A stretch of DNA of 64,000 nucleotides from Rhabdophis nuchalis (taxonomy: Eukaryota; Chordata; Lepidosauria; Squamata; Natricidae): assembly GCA_039707465.1 (NCBI GenBank), contig CM077647.1:121438610-121502609 (forward strand), read 5' to 3'. Below the pieces are notes generated by a model, which was given only the letters and a program-made list of their open reading frames with translations, was not told the DNA's origin and searched no databases. The position numbers were made by a program, and so were the translations under genes. Shown piece by piece: positions 10,768-21,154 of the stretch (position 1 is its first letter; each line of letters begins with the position of its first letter).

Positions 10768-10825
10768 GTACCTTTGGTTGTGGTTTGGATGAAAGCTTGG
10801 AGTCTGTGTATTGGTTTTTCTTCGC

Positions 10826-10985
10826 CGAAAGCTGGGTGGAGCCTAATGCAGGGGCCTTATATAGGGGAGCTAATTAATTATTAAACAGGCTCAGTCCAAT
10901 TAGAGAACAGGCAGAGTTAACCCATTCATGGATGCTATCCCCACCTTCTTAGAAGAGGCGTATCAGGTAAGTACCAACGCTCTTT
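10826..10985 (-). repeat. DIRS right inverted terminal repeat
   Basis: Positions 10826-10951 are the reverse complement of the left repeat. An extra outer segment of about 35 bases ('agaagaggcgtatcagg' onward) is absent from the left end. This asymmetry is usual for DIRS and is repaired from the internal complementary region. Confidence 0.95.
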
Positions 10986-13734
10986 TTACAGTATAATGTT
11001 ATACGACTGCATCACTTAGCAAAACTTCCTGTAGCCATCTTTAAGAAAATCACCACTAGATGCTAAGTGAGGATGTGATCTCCATTTATGACCTCTGCTG
11101 ACTTCCTGTCAGCAATTCCAGGTATACCAGATAGGAAGCAGAGCAGAGGAGCTGCTTCTACTTTACCTTAAGGCTGCAGTAACAGAATCTTGTAAATCTG
11201 AAAGTACAAATCTTCTGCCATTTCTTTTACAGCCTGAAGAGTTAGGGAGGATCCTGTCTGAGCCTTTTTCTCCATCTGTTATGTCACTGAGATCTCTACC
11301 CTCACCCTATACTGAGGGAAAGGCATAAATTTGGCCAAGGAATAATGGGTGAGGAATAAAGTACATTCCTTAACACTCGTGAATTAAAGTCTGCTTAAGT
11401 TGCAATCAATTCTTGGTGTTTTCTTGGCCATAAGCACATAAGGTGAATGTGCTTTGCATTGCTGCCTTCTGAAATGTTATTTTGACTTCCCAGTTCATTT
11501 TATACTTCTCAAATCTTTTGTGGTCAGGCAGCCCAATTCTTTTTAGCTTTTTTGAAATTAGTGAGGATTAGCTTTTCACTGCTTCAGAGAATGTACTACA
11601 AAAGTGGCAATAGAGACCTTTGCTAGGAGACTCTCCTACATTGAGGGTGGGAGGCAATCAAAATATAAATGTGGTATGTCTCATATAGCTTTGATTTGGT
11701 TTAGCATGGTGTGCAAATTCAGTTTATGTAGATTTTAATTTTTTTTTATAAACAGTCATTTATGGTTTGTCATAAACACAGTCACTTGTAGTATTAATAA
11801 CTGTATGTTATTAATAAAGACTAAGGTAATATACAAATAATTGAAATCCAAAATCCACAACAATTTTGCTGTTTTCAGGGTGCTTGTAGAATCATTCCTC
11901 CATTATTGTTTACTTTTTACTTTTGATTTACAGTAAGTTATATGCTGCAGAAGATTGCTTTAATGTACCTCTTGAGACAAAAGTAAAACCTAATGGGGAT
12001 GGGAGCATTGATAATATCTCTGAAGAGGGTTGGTCTCCCATATGATGAAATGTGATGAATTACCACTATAGGACATCTCTCAGTTCTCATATTCTTGAAC
12101 CACTGAAGATCTGAAAAACAGAACATAGACTGGAAACTATTTGTTCTCCATTTTCCCATACAAAAAAGCCTTTTCTTTCTTTAAATATTCCTTTCTTCCT
12201 TTCTGTCAAGGTCAGCCTTCTTCTCATATTTTTTTCAGCTGAAAAAAACTGACAAGAGGAAAGCTCCCTTTGACTAGATCATCAGCTCGTAGATTGCATA
12301 TGACTTCCAACTGGGGCGCATAAAATAATCCAGCCCTCTTGAGTCTGAGTGAAAGTGACAGCTTTAGGCTTCATCCACACATTTCTCTTTCTTAGTCCTA
12401 GCCAATGGCTAAGATCCTGTCTTTAAAGATTTCACCAAACTTTTCTTGACTGTACTCTTATTTTTATCAGCAGTAGAGAAATTACAAGCCAGGATTTAAT
12501 TTGTTTCATCACTAGAATAAAAACAAAGAAAATCAATAAATTTGGGTGACGCAATACAAAAAGGTTCTTGTCCTGTATTCTGGCACTTCCATCCAACTAG
12601 TAACCTTTTCCCAGCATCAAAACAAATTTTCTCTGTATACTTTATTCCTATTGTAATCCCTAATATATTTTTCAGCAGATATGAGCTGAGGTGTGCAGAT
12701 AAAAATATATTTTAGAGTGTGCATTTCCCCCAGGATTGTACTATAATTGCAGAAGGCAACCACATAATTCCATAAGAACACACAGCTGACCTAAAGTGTG
12801 GCCATCAAGTGCAACATGCACAGCCTTATTGCACACTCCAAAGAATATTTTCCTTTGTATTTGAAGCCCTGCACAACACTGCCAGCCAGTGCTTTGTTTG
12901 GAATTATCCATGAGTCCAGAAAAAATGGATAAGCTAGGAAGATAGAGAATTCAGTGATATACCAGTTAAGTTTTAACTTTCTGGAGATTTAAAATTAGCA
13001 GAGACAATCTGTCCTTTTCCAGGATTAGTACAATATCAGTAGTAAAATCTCATGAATGCATGGTATTGGCACTTCCTTTGAATAAAGGTAGTCTTATATC
13101 TCTTTATGCAGAGCAGGTGGTGCTGGAGCCATAGTAAAAGTCTACTTGGAGAATATATCCAGGCAGTAATCAAATATCATGAAGGAGAGATCTTATGTAC
13201 CCATTGAGATACAGTAATGTTCCTTTTATGTAGGAAGTGATGTGGCTAGTCTCCTTCAAATCCAAGTTATTATCACTTCTGGAATTGAAGTGCCTCTCTT
13301 CCTCAATAGTACATTTTCAACACAGATTGTGAATTTTTGAGTGAAGTCTATACACTTCAACCATGCAAATTGTCACACAAAACAGACCCTGCCAGAGTGC
13401 CCGCAATACTGAATTGCTGATTAGCTATTCAAACTGCTTCAGCACGAAATGCATTAATGACCTCCTTCTAATTATCTAGGTAAAGAAAGAAAGAAGCTTC
13501 ACCCAGAAAAATGATGATTCTTAACCAAGCAAGCTTATTAGTCACTACCAGGGGGAAAGGGCATGCACAAAATTATTTTTTTGTGTCCATGAAATCTATT
13601 TTGTGTACTTCCTGACCAAAGGTGCTTTGTATGTTACTGGAAGGCTTCCATGATACGATAGGCGGAGTGCTGAATTAATGTTAGTTGGATTTAGTGTGAA
13701 GGATAAGACATCAGATCCAACAGGGTAAGTTAAG
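10986..13734. other. unique DNA with one dispersed repeat
   Basis: No gene is recognised. A stretch near 11150-11290 is also found at 60310-60420 (separate entries). The rest is AT-rich with short, motif-free open frames. Confidence 0.5.
11150..11290 (+). repeat. unclassified dispersed repeat, copy 1
   Basis: The core 'aatctgaaagtacaaatctt' and its surroundings match 60310-60420, which has 'gtctgaaagtacaaacctt'. Both copies share 'taacagaa' upstream and 'ctgcc' downstream. Class unknown; an LTR or SINE fragment is possible. Confidence 0.5.
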
Positions 13735-15634
13735 CAGAGGAATTTGGTGTTTATCTGCAGGATAAAATCGCTCAGATTCGGAACGAGCTGATCTCCACTG
13801 AGAGTGGTCTAGACTAGAGGGATTGTCAGAAGCTGGTCTTGAGATACCATTGTGGGAGGAGTTTGACTCTGTTGCTTCCGAAGATATGGACAGGTTACGT
13901 GGGCGACTGAGAGCCACCACATGTTTATTGGACCCGTGTCCCTCCTGGCTTGTACTGGCATCCTGGGAGGTTACACGAGGCTGGCTCCAGGAGTTAGTCA
14001 ACGCTTCGTTGAGTGAGGGGTTCTTGCCGGCCGTCTTGAAAGAGGCGGTGGTGAGGCCCCTCCTCAAGAAGCCTTCCCTGGACCCAGCATTATTGGTAAA
14101 CTATCGTCCGGTCTCCAACCTTCACTTTCTAGCAAAGGTTGTCGAGAGTGTGGTGGCACAACAGTTTCCCTGTCACCTGGAGCTTCTGGCTGTGCCTGGG
14201 CTTCCGGCCCAGGCACAGCACTGAGCACATTGGTCGCGTTGGTGGATGATCTCTGGAGGGCCAGAGATGGGGGTTGTTCCTCCATCCTGGTCCTTTTAGA
14301 TCTCTCGGCGGCTTTTGATACCATCGACCATGGTATTCTATTGCACCGGCTGGAGGGGTTGGGGGTGAGGGGCACCGTTTTACGGTGGTTCTTCTCCTAC
14401 CTCTCCGGCCGATCGCAATTTGTGTTGGCAGGAGGGCAGAGGTCGACCTCGAGACCCCTCACTTGTGGGGCGCCTCGGGTCGGTCTTCTCGCCGCTCCTG
14501 TTCAACACATACATGAAGCCGCTGGGTGAGATCATCCGTGGTTTTGGGGTAGAGTATCATATTTACACTGACGACACGCAGCTGTATTTTTCTACCCCAA
14601 ACCACCCCAACGATGCCGTTGAAGTGATGTCCTGATGTCTGGAAGCCGTATGGATCTGGATGGGAAGCAACAGATTCAAACTCAACCCATCCAAGAACAA
14701 GTGGCTGTGGTTTCCGGCGTTCCGGTACAACCAGTTGATTCCATCACTGGCCATAGGGGGCGAACATCTGGCCCCCGTGGATCGGGCACGCAACTTAGGC
14801 ATCCTCCTGGATACCCGGCTATCCACGTGACGGCCGTGGCCAGGGAGGCATTCCACCAGGTACGCCTGGTGTGGCAGTTGCGTCCCTTATTGGACCAGGA
14901 CGCCCTTCGCACAGTCACTAACGCGCTTGTGACATCCCGGCTGGACTACTGCAATGCTCTCTACATGGGGCTCCCCTTGGGGTGCACCCAAAGACTACAG
15001 CTGGTCCAGAATGCAGCCGTGCGGGCGATCTTGGTAATGTCCAGGTTTTCCCATGTAACACCGCTCCTGCGCGAGCTGCACTGGTTACCTGTGGTCTTTC
15101 GGGTGCGCTTCAAGGTGTTGATTACCATCTTTAAAGCGCTCCATGGCACAGGACCGCATACCTGCGAGACTGCATCCTACCCCATACATCCCTGCGGCTG
15201 ATCCGCTCCCACAGAGAGGGACTTCTCTGGGTGCTGTCCACCAGGCAATGCCAGCGGGCGATGCCCAGGGGAAGGGCCTTCTCTGTGGTGGGCCCAACCC
15301 TCTGGAACGACCTACTCCCCGACCTTAGAACAACCACGGACCTCCGCACCTTCCGCCAGAAATTAAAGACACTCTTGTTCCATCAGGCCGGCTTGGCCTG
15401 AGTTATTTACCTAGCCTACAGTCTGTACCATAAATTGTTTTAATTGGGTTTTAGATGGGATCATGTTTTAACATTTTAAATTTTAGCACAGGGATAATTT
15501 ATTTAATTTGGTATTAATTATTTATATTGTGATATTGTGTGTTTTAATTTCCTGTGCACCGCCCCGGGTCCCTTCGGGGAGAGGGTGCGGTTATATAAAT
15601 TCAACAAATAAAATAAATAAATAAATAATAAATA
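13735..15634 (+). mobile_element. L2-type LINE, 5'-truncated
   Basis: About 1.9 kb of L2-clade LINE on the plus strand, starting between the endonuclease and RT domains and running to a 3' tail of AAATA repeats at 15605-15634. The 3' UTR includes 'gcaccgccccgggtcccttc', equivalent to the other L2 copies here. The closest relative is the longer reverse copy at 42823-45797. The target duplication was not resolved. Confidence 0.9.
13823..15201 (+). pseudogene. L2 reverse transcriptase, broken
   Basis: RT motifs are spread over all three frames: 'KEAVVRPLLKKPSLDP' and 'NYRPVSNL', then 'LVLLDLSAAFDTIDHGILL' with a catalytic aspartate, then 'FSPLLFNTYMKPLGEII'. The catalytic box reads YTDD where the 42.8-kb copy has YADD. 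The C-terminal 'RLDYCNALYMGLPLG' and 'ELHWLPVVFRVRFKVL' follow. Several frameshifts and stops (for example near 14475 and 14632) make it non-functional. Confidence 0.88.
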
Positions 15635-15635
15635 C

Positions 15636-16024
15636 AGGTAGTCCTTGACTTATGGAGGGACATTTAACCAGTTGTTTATGATAAACTTCAAAAAAGCTAC
15701 TTATGACCTTTGAGTTTATAACTGCGTTTCCCATGATTTGGTGATTGCATTTTGGGTACTTTGGCAACCAGCTCACATTTTCAACTGGCTGCAGAATTTT
15801 GTGGTCATATGACAGTGATTTCCAATATTTTCCCCCCATTTTCTGGCAAAACCGGGCTAGAAAATACTAACTGGGGAAGCTGGATTTGTTTAACAACCAA
15901 GGAAGTTGTTTAATGATTGCTGTGAAAATTGTTGTAAAATCAGGTCTGTCTTGACTTACAACTGCAATGACTTACAATGCAAATTCCAGTCCCAATTGCA
16001 GTTGTAAATTGAGGACAAACTTGA
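15636..16024. mobile_element. MITE-like repeat of the 'ggtagtcc' family, copy A
   Basis: Starts with 'caggtagtccttgacttat' right after the L2 tail and ends near 'gttgtaaattgaggacaaac'. The terminal motifs form an imperfect inverted repeat. Copies B (36853-37247) and C (47420-47805) share these ends and an interior of 'gttgttaagtga'-like and 'tggtcatatgac'-like phrases. The transposon class is not certain. Confidence 0.6.
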
Positions 16025-16228
16025 ATCAGACTTGCCAGATTCTCTTACTGTAGTCCAGCGTTTCTCAAATAGTGGGGCGCGCCCCCCTGGGGGGGCGCGA
16101 GGCTCTGTAAAGGGGGGCGCGTTTGACCTCGGCAAATCGGCTCTGCCGATTCCCTTTCTCCCTCCTCCTCCCTCCCTCCACAGCCGGCATGCTGGCCACC
16201 CGTCGTCTTCCAGGGACTGCCGTTCCTC

Positions 16229-16241
16229 ACACACACACACG

Positions 16242-16282
<41 letters not shown>
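16229..16282 (+). repeat. (CA)n microsatellite inside the hAT element
   Basis: An interrupted CA run with two 'gcac' variants. It explains the Cys/Val-alternating open frames seen on the minus strand. Confidence 0.97.
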
Positions 16283-16285
<3 letters not shown>

Positions 16286-16419
16286 GGCTTCTCAGCTCCT
16301 GGAAGGAGTGGAGCGAGCGAACGAGCGATCAAGCACGGGTGGCCGGGGCAGGCTAAGGCGGGTGAGCCGGGCTGAGGAGACTCCGCGGGGAGTGGGGGCG
16401 GGGCGGGGACGACGACACA

Positions 16420-16750
16420 CAGACAGAGAGAGGCACAGACACAGAGAGAGACAGGGAGGGGGGGAGGAATCAGAGAGTGACAGACACACACAGAGAGACA
16501 GAGAGAGACAGGGAGAGAAAGAGAGAGACACAGGAAGTGCGTGAATGCAAGACACACACACACACACAGTGATAGATGGGCAGACGAAGGAGAGACAGAC
16601 AGAGATAGAGAGAAAGAAAAAGAAAGAAAGAAAAAAGTGGGAGAGAGAAAGAAAGACAGACAGAGAGAGAAAGAGAGAGACAGAAAGGAAAGAGAAAAAA
16701 GAGAGAAAGAAAAAAGAGAAAAAGAGAGAGAGAGAAAGAGAAAGAAATTT
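16420..16750 (+). repeat. GA-rich polypurine tract inside the hAT element
   Basis: About 330 bases made mainly of (GA)n, GACAGA and (GAAA)n motifs, with almost all purines on the plus strand from 16600 to 16745. Such tracts can form triplex DNA. Open frames through it encode only Arg/Glu/Lys runs and are not genes. Confidence 0.92.
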
Positions 16751-16968
16751 CTTTCTTTTTTATTCTCTTATACTTAATAAGGATACAGTGTTATGCAGAG
16801 GTGTACTTATAACAATTTTATAGACAAATGATACTATTTACAGTCGCGCGGGGGGGGGGCGCGCGAAATGTTTTCTTCTTCCTGGGGGGGCCTGACAGAA
16901 AATAATTGAGAAACACTGCTGTAGTCCATCTTAATATAAAAGTAGTTTTAGACTTCTGTAGAATTTGT

Positions 16969-17355
16969 CTGAGTGCCAAATAATTGAGGCTTTGGACTCT
17001 GGTGCTGGAGAAGACTCCTGCACGTCCCTTGGACTGCAAGGCGATCAAACCAGTCAGTCCTCGAGGAGATCAACCATGACTGCTCTTTAGAAGGCCAGAT
17101 CCTGAAGATGAAATTGAAATACTTTGGCCACCTAATGAGAAGGAAGGACTCACTGGAGAAGAGCCTAATCTTGGGAAAGATTGAGGGCAAAAGAAGAATG
17201 GGACGACAGAGAATGAGGTGGCTGGATGGAGTCACTGAAGCAGTTGGCGTGAGGTTAAATGGACTCCAGAGGATGGTAGAGGACAGGAAGGCCTGGAGGA
17301 ACATTGTCCATGGGGTTGCGGTGATTCGGACATGACTCCACAGCTAACAACAACA
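16969..17355 (+). mobile_element. BovB (RTE-clade) LINE, 3' end
   Basis: Contains the end of BovB ORF2 and its short 3' UTR ending in 'gctaacaacaacaag'. A 9-bp match (AGAATTTGT) at 16960-16968 and 17356-17364 is a plausible target duplication. Severely 5'-truncated, as most BovB copies are. BovB is known for horizontal spread among squamates, ruminants and others. Confidence 0.85.
17108..17334 (+). pseudogene. BovB ORF2 C-terminal fragment
   Basis: An open frame of about 75 codons contains 'YFGHLMRRKDSLEKSLILGK', then 'GRQRMRWLDG' and a final 'DRKAWRNIVHG'. This is the well-known carboxyl end of BovB/RTE ORF2, downstream of the RT. It lacks the endonuclease and RT and is not functional. Confidence 0.88.
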
Positions 17356-17364
17356 AGAATTTGT

Positions 17365-17857
17365 TTCTTGGTCTGGTCTACATCATGGGCATGACACCAA
17401 CAGAGTGGGGAAAAAGAGGGAAAGAAATTTGGGCAATGAAAACTTTATAGCAATGACCAGGAAACCACATCCAAAAAAGTGCATTCTACCCTGATTCATT
17501 CACTGAGCAAGACAGAAGAGCTCACCTTCTGAAGGTAAAGATTTCTCTTGTCCAGGGACAGGGGGACAGTTCTCCTCTCTGTTTCTTAGCTGAGAGAGCC
17601 AGCAAAAGATAAACTCAGTGTCTTTAACCAGTGAGCCATTGTGCCCTTTATGACAGTTAAACATCCTATCTAATTCTATGTAATAACCTGTATTATTTCA
17701 ATATATTGTGGCACAGTTGAAATCATTGAGCACTCTCTGTGGCTAGTCTTTGTGGTCAGTTCCAAGGATCAAATAAGAGCACATTAAATTCAAACGAACT
17801 ATTTTGTCTGATGAAAGCTAACTTCTTATATTTTTCTTTTAAGGCACCTGCCAGCAT
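17365..17857. other. unique DNA, nothing recognised
   Basis: No coding frame or repeat could be assigned. Confidence 0.5.
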
Positions 17858-17867
17858 CCTTTAGTTA

Positions 17868-18206
17868 AAAGGTAAAGGTTCCCCTTGCTTATAAATGTGC
17901 TAGTCGTTCCTGACTCTAGAGGGCGGTGCTCATCTCTGTTTCAAAGCCGAAGAGCCAATGCTGTAGCTGTCTCTGTCGTCATGTGACCGGCATGACTGAA
18001 CGCCAAAGAAGCACAGAACGTTGTTACCTTCCCATCAAAGGTGGTTCCTATTTTTCTACTTGCATTTTTACATGCTTTCAAACTGCTAGGTTGGCAGAAA
18101 CTGGGACAAGTAACAGGAACTCACTGTGTTACGCGGCACTAAGGATTTGAACTGCTGAACTGCCGACCTTTCTGATCGACAAGCTCAGCATCTTAGCAAC
18201 TGAATC
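17868..18206 (-). mobile_element. Sauria-type tRNA-derived SINE
   Basis: Flanked by the exact 10-bp duplicate CCTTTAGTTA (17858-17867 and 18207-18216). On the minus strand it begins with a degenerate tRNA-like head: an A-box-like 'gctaagatgctgagc', then a B box 'gttcaaatcc'. The body includes 'gtcatgccggtcacatgac' and 'tcttcggctttgaaac', and it ends 'ggggaacctttacctttt'. This matches the squamate Sauria SINE layout, thought to use BovB enzymes. The tRNA part is too degraded to be a tRNA gene. Confidence 0.88.
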
Positions 18207-18284
18207 CCTTTAGTTAGGCCCAGTTTTGAGGTTTATTTGGGTCCACCTAGCTGCTCCAGCAAGCTATCAGTGCAAGGTGTAGGG

Positions 18285-18650
18285 CAGTGATGGTGAACTT
18301 TTTTCTGCTCAGGTGCCAAAAGCGCGCGTATGGGTGCCCACACCCATAATGCAGTGCCCTCCCCACCACATATGCACACACAAACACACACACACACGTG
18401 TTTCCCCTTGTGCATGCACTTCCGATTCAGTTTATTCCCAAACTTCTGGTAGGCCCATTGGGCCAGTTTTTCACCATCCACAGGCTCCAGAGGCTTTCCT
18501 GAAGCCTGAGGAGGGCGGAAATGGCCTCCACCCCCACCCCCCTACAGAAGGCTGAAAATCAGCTGGTCCACGTGTGCATGCGCGCTGGAGCTGACATAGA
18601 GCAACGCCACACATACTTGTGGCATGCATGCCATAGGTTCACCATCATGG
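18285..18650 (+). mobile_element. hAT-type MITE, 'cagtgatgg' family
   Basis: Ends 'cagtgatggtgaac' and 'gttcaccatcatg' form a terminal inverted repeat. Flanking 8-mers are GTGTAGGG (18277-18284) and GTCTAGGG (18651-18658), one mismatch. The interior has 'aggtgccaaaagcg' and 'cccacacccataat' phrases shared with 28463-28876 and, in reverse orientation, 62200-62541. No coding capacity. Confidence 0.87.
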
Positions 18651-18658
18651 GTCTAGGG

Positions 18659-18790
18659 CAGGGGTCTGCAAAGTTGGCTCTTTTAAGACTGGTGGACTTC
18701 AACTCCCAGAATTCCCCAGCCAGGGAGAATTCTTCAACTCTGGGAGTTGAAGTCCATCAGTCTTAAAAGAGCCAACTTTGCAGACCCCTG
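18659..18790. mobile_element. hAT-type MITE, palindromic 'caggggtctgcaaag' family
   Basis: A 132-bp near-perfect palindrome. Its arms carry 'caggggtctgcaaagttggc' and the reverse complement, around a 'ggacttcaactcccag' core. Both flanks are GTCTAGGG (18651-18658, 18791-18798). The left flank is also the right duplicate of the element before it. A second copy lies at 21155-21289. Confidence 0.92.
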
Positions 18791-18860
18791 GTCTAGGGTA
18801 TATGTCTAGGATTATTTTCTTATTTAGCTCTTTAAAGTGGGTGTCTGCCCAGCTTGTTGA

Positions 18861-19378
18861 CTAGGATAATTGGGGACGCACATATAGTTTTGGTCGCCAC
18901 GATGTAGAAAAGACGTGGAGACTCTGGAAAGAGTGCAGAGAAGGGCAACCAAGATGATTAGGGGACTGGAGACTAAGACATATGAAGAACGGCTGCAGGA
19001 GCTGGGTATGTCTAGTTTGATGAAGAGAAGGACCAGGGGAGACATGATAGCAGTGTTCCGATATCTCAGGGGTTGCCACAAAGAAGAGGGAATCAAACTA
19101 TTCTCCAAGGCACCTGGGGGCAGGACAAGAAGCAACGGGTGGAAACTAATCAAGGAGAGAAGCAACTTAGAACTAAGGAGAAATTTCCTGACAGTTAGAA
19201 CAATTAATCTCTGGAACAGCTTGCCTCCAGACGTTGTGAATGCTCCAACCCTGGAAGTCTTTAAGAAGATGTTAGATAGCCATTTGTCTGAAATGGTATA
19301 AGATTCCTGCCCACGCAGGGGGTTGGACTAGAAAACCTACAAGGTCCCTTCCAACTCTGCTATTGTATTGTATTGTAT
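18861..19378 (+). mobile_element. CR1 LINE 3' end (snake type)
   Basis: A 5'-truncated CR1 copy holding the end of ORF2 and the 3' UTR with the typical 'gggttggactagaaaacct' and 'aaggtcccttccaactctg' phrases. It ends in a short microsatellite tail of TATTG units (about three and a half). CR1 elements with 5-bp repeat tails are a feature of snake genomes. Confidence 0.93.
18915..19301 (+). pseudogene. CR1 ORF2 C-terminal fragment
   Basis: An open frame of 128 codons without stops: 'LERVQRRATKMIRGL', 'YEERLQELGMSSL', 'RRTRGDMIAVFRYL' and 'RTINLWNSLPPDVVNAPTL'. This is the end of CR1 ORF2 that follows the RT. The endonuclease and RT are missing, so the long open frame reflects youth and not function. 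Confidence 0.9.
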
Positions 19379-20419
19379 ATGCTCTCAGGTCGATTTATTT
19401 TGTGAGACACCGTGGAGAGGAGGAGGGGGTGGGAAAATAGAAGGAAAAGCAGACATAAACAATCAAGAGATTTAAAACAAGGACTCAAGTTGGCAATTTA
19501 TCTGATAAATAGTAACTCAGCCCAGGTAGCAAAAAATCTTCAAATTGTTCAGAAAGAATCCATCTTAATGAACTATAAACAAGGGTTGGAAATTCTCTTA
19601 TCAAGATTTTCTATTTACTCCAGATGTTAAATATACTTTACTAAAATAATACTGATTTATATTGTACTTAATAAAAATAAAGCAATATCAATTCAATTTG
19701 AATGTACACAAATATATTTTTCTGCTATCTGCTTTTGTTATTTTATATTATAAACTAATAGAAAGGATAAAAATTAAAAAACAAAAGAAAGTAATTGCTT
19801 TACAATCACAATAATAAACTTGATCCTATAAAATGTAGTAATAATATATGTAATTAAATCAAATAAAATTAAATTATATGTAACAGTAAAAGTGAGAGAC
19901 ATGGCACTAAGGCTTTCTCAGAAGTTGTAGTCACCAGGAAAGCATCTCTAAGCCCATATTTAAAGACCAAAAAAAAGAAAAATAAGATCTCATCCAAAGA
20001 GTATGGGGAAATCTATTCCAAAGATTAACAAAGCTCCCCAATCTTAAATTTGCTGTCGGAGTAGGGGGGAACAGCCAGAATTGCCAAGGACATTATACAA
20101 ACACATGACTTGATTTTGCTATCGGCTTGCTGAGGAATCCTTTTGACACGTTGGTTTATTCTCCCCCATGTTTAGGGTGTCTGTATGGTCTAATTAAGTC
20201 CCGATCGTGTTTAAACTGTTTTTCTGATATTAACCGCACAATCCTCTTATTTGGGTCTCTTAAAAAAATTGAGGCCGCTGACTTTTTGAATGTGCATGTG
20301 CTTGCAGCAGAAAGAGGATCCGTGTGCATGGCCTCAGACAGATGACCTCCCTGGACCCTTAACAGATGCTTCTTTTCTTTTGGGGGGATGAAGGTCAACT
20401 TCTTCACTTTTTTTTCCTG
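19379..20419. other. AT-rich unique DNA, possibly a conserved element at its end
   Basis: Mostly AT-rich with no gene. The stretch 20100-20345 differs: it is less repetitive and keeps several CpG sites. It may be conserved non-coding DNA or the upstream part of the gypsy remnant that follows. Confidence 0.4.
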
Positions 20420-20960
20420 GTATGTTCTGCTTCACTTCAGGTAGGAGCCTTTACAGTTTTCTCATGCCAATAAAACTGCAGGAGACTTTTGGCATTTTAG
20501 AGATCTTGCACCTTCTACTTTTGGACTACTGGTGGCCTCGGATCTAAGCAGATGTCAAGAATTATGTTTCTTCTTGTCATGCCTGTCAATGGGCCAAATT
20601 GGTAATTGATAAACCAGCCTGTTACAACATTTCCCTGCTCCTGCAGGGCCAATTTCTCTGGCTTTCATTACTAATCTCCTAAATCTAAGGTTTCACTATT
20701 ATCAAGATAGCTCATTTTATTTCTTGTAAGAGACTGCCTTCTCTGTGGAGTGATTGTCAAATCTTTCCTTTAAAAATGCCCTTCTGTTGTAGGGACCTGG
20801 CTTAGTTTCATTTTGGATTACAGAATCCAATTCACATCACAGTTCTGGAAATCTTTATTCCAGTTACCTAAAATCCACGTTCTTTTATCTTCCATCAATC
20901 ACTGACATTTGCCAAACAGAGAAAATTCATGTAATTTTAGAACTGTTGGCCAAATTTGTA
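20420..20960 (+). pseudogene. Ty3/gypsy integrase remnant
   Basis: Translated with several frame changes, the region shows a gypsy integrase in order. First comes 'SHANKTAG' with a following 'GILEILHL'-like stretch, then 'YWWPR' and 'DVKNYVSSCHACQWAK' (the HHCC zinc-binding end), then a 'ISLAFITNLL' equivalent of the core-domain start. Near 20815-20880 'FTSQFWKSLFQLPKIHVLLS' matches the second catalytic region. Many stops and indels are present. No LTR was found. It is an old chromovirus-like fragment. Confidence 0.75.
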
Positions 20961-21154
20961 GCTTTTACCTAAATTAACCATAAGAACTCCTTGCATATCA
21001 CAAATAGCATGTTCCTTTTCCAGGTGGCCTTAGAGTTTAATCCTCATTATTTGCCTTATTTGTCAGGCAGCAAGAATAGCCTGATCTTGCCAAGGCAGCT
21101 TAGAAATGTGCAGAAAATTCACATTAACAGAAATACCCTCCTATTGATATAGAT
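20961..21154. other. unique spacer
   Basis: No recognised feature between the gypsy remnant and the next MITE. Confidence 0.4.

Larger units (their letters stand above)
4008..10985 (+). mobile_element. DIRS-type tyrosine recombinase retrotransposon, nearly complete
   Basis: An element of about 7.0 kb (about 6.0 kb without a later 944-bp insertion plus target duplicate). In order it has a left inverted terminal repeat, a GC-rich leader, a gag-like ORF, an RT/RNase H ORF with DIRS-type C-terminal extension, an overlapping tyrosine recombinase ORF, an internal complementary region, a polyadenylation signal and a right inverted terminal repeat. No target duplication is visible. This is the DIRS arrangement, in which a circular DNA intermediate is integrated by a tyrosine recombinase instead of a DDE integrase. 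The coding frames contain only a few indels, mostly at homopolymers, so the copy is young or the indels are sequence errors. Confidence 0.95.
16056..16918. mobile_element. hAT-type non-autonomous element with expanded simple repeats
   Basis: The 8-bp duplicate CTGTAGTC flanks it exactly (16048-16055 and 16919-16926). The ends are 'cagcgtttctcaaatagtgg' and 'aataattgagaaacactg', an imperfect terminal inverted repeat with the CAG...CTG ends usual for hAT elements. Next to each end are G/C-rich palindromic stretches (ggggcgcgcccccc type). The interior is non-coding: CpG-rich DNA, a (CA)n tract and a long GA-rich tract. Confidence 0.88.

Noticed and set aside
15956..16567. Long open frames of alternating Cys/Val or His/Thr and Arg/Glu-rich frames
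   Set aside because: They are translations of the CA and GA simple repeats in the hAT element.
17868..18206. tRNA gene
   Set aside because: The A and B boxes belong to a SINE head with 10-bp target duplicates. No cloverleaf is preserved.
18915..19301. Host gene with a stop-free 128-codon frame
   Set aside because: It is the C-terminus of CR1 ORF2 followed directly by the CR1 3' UTR and tail.
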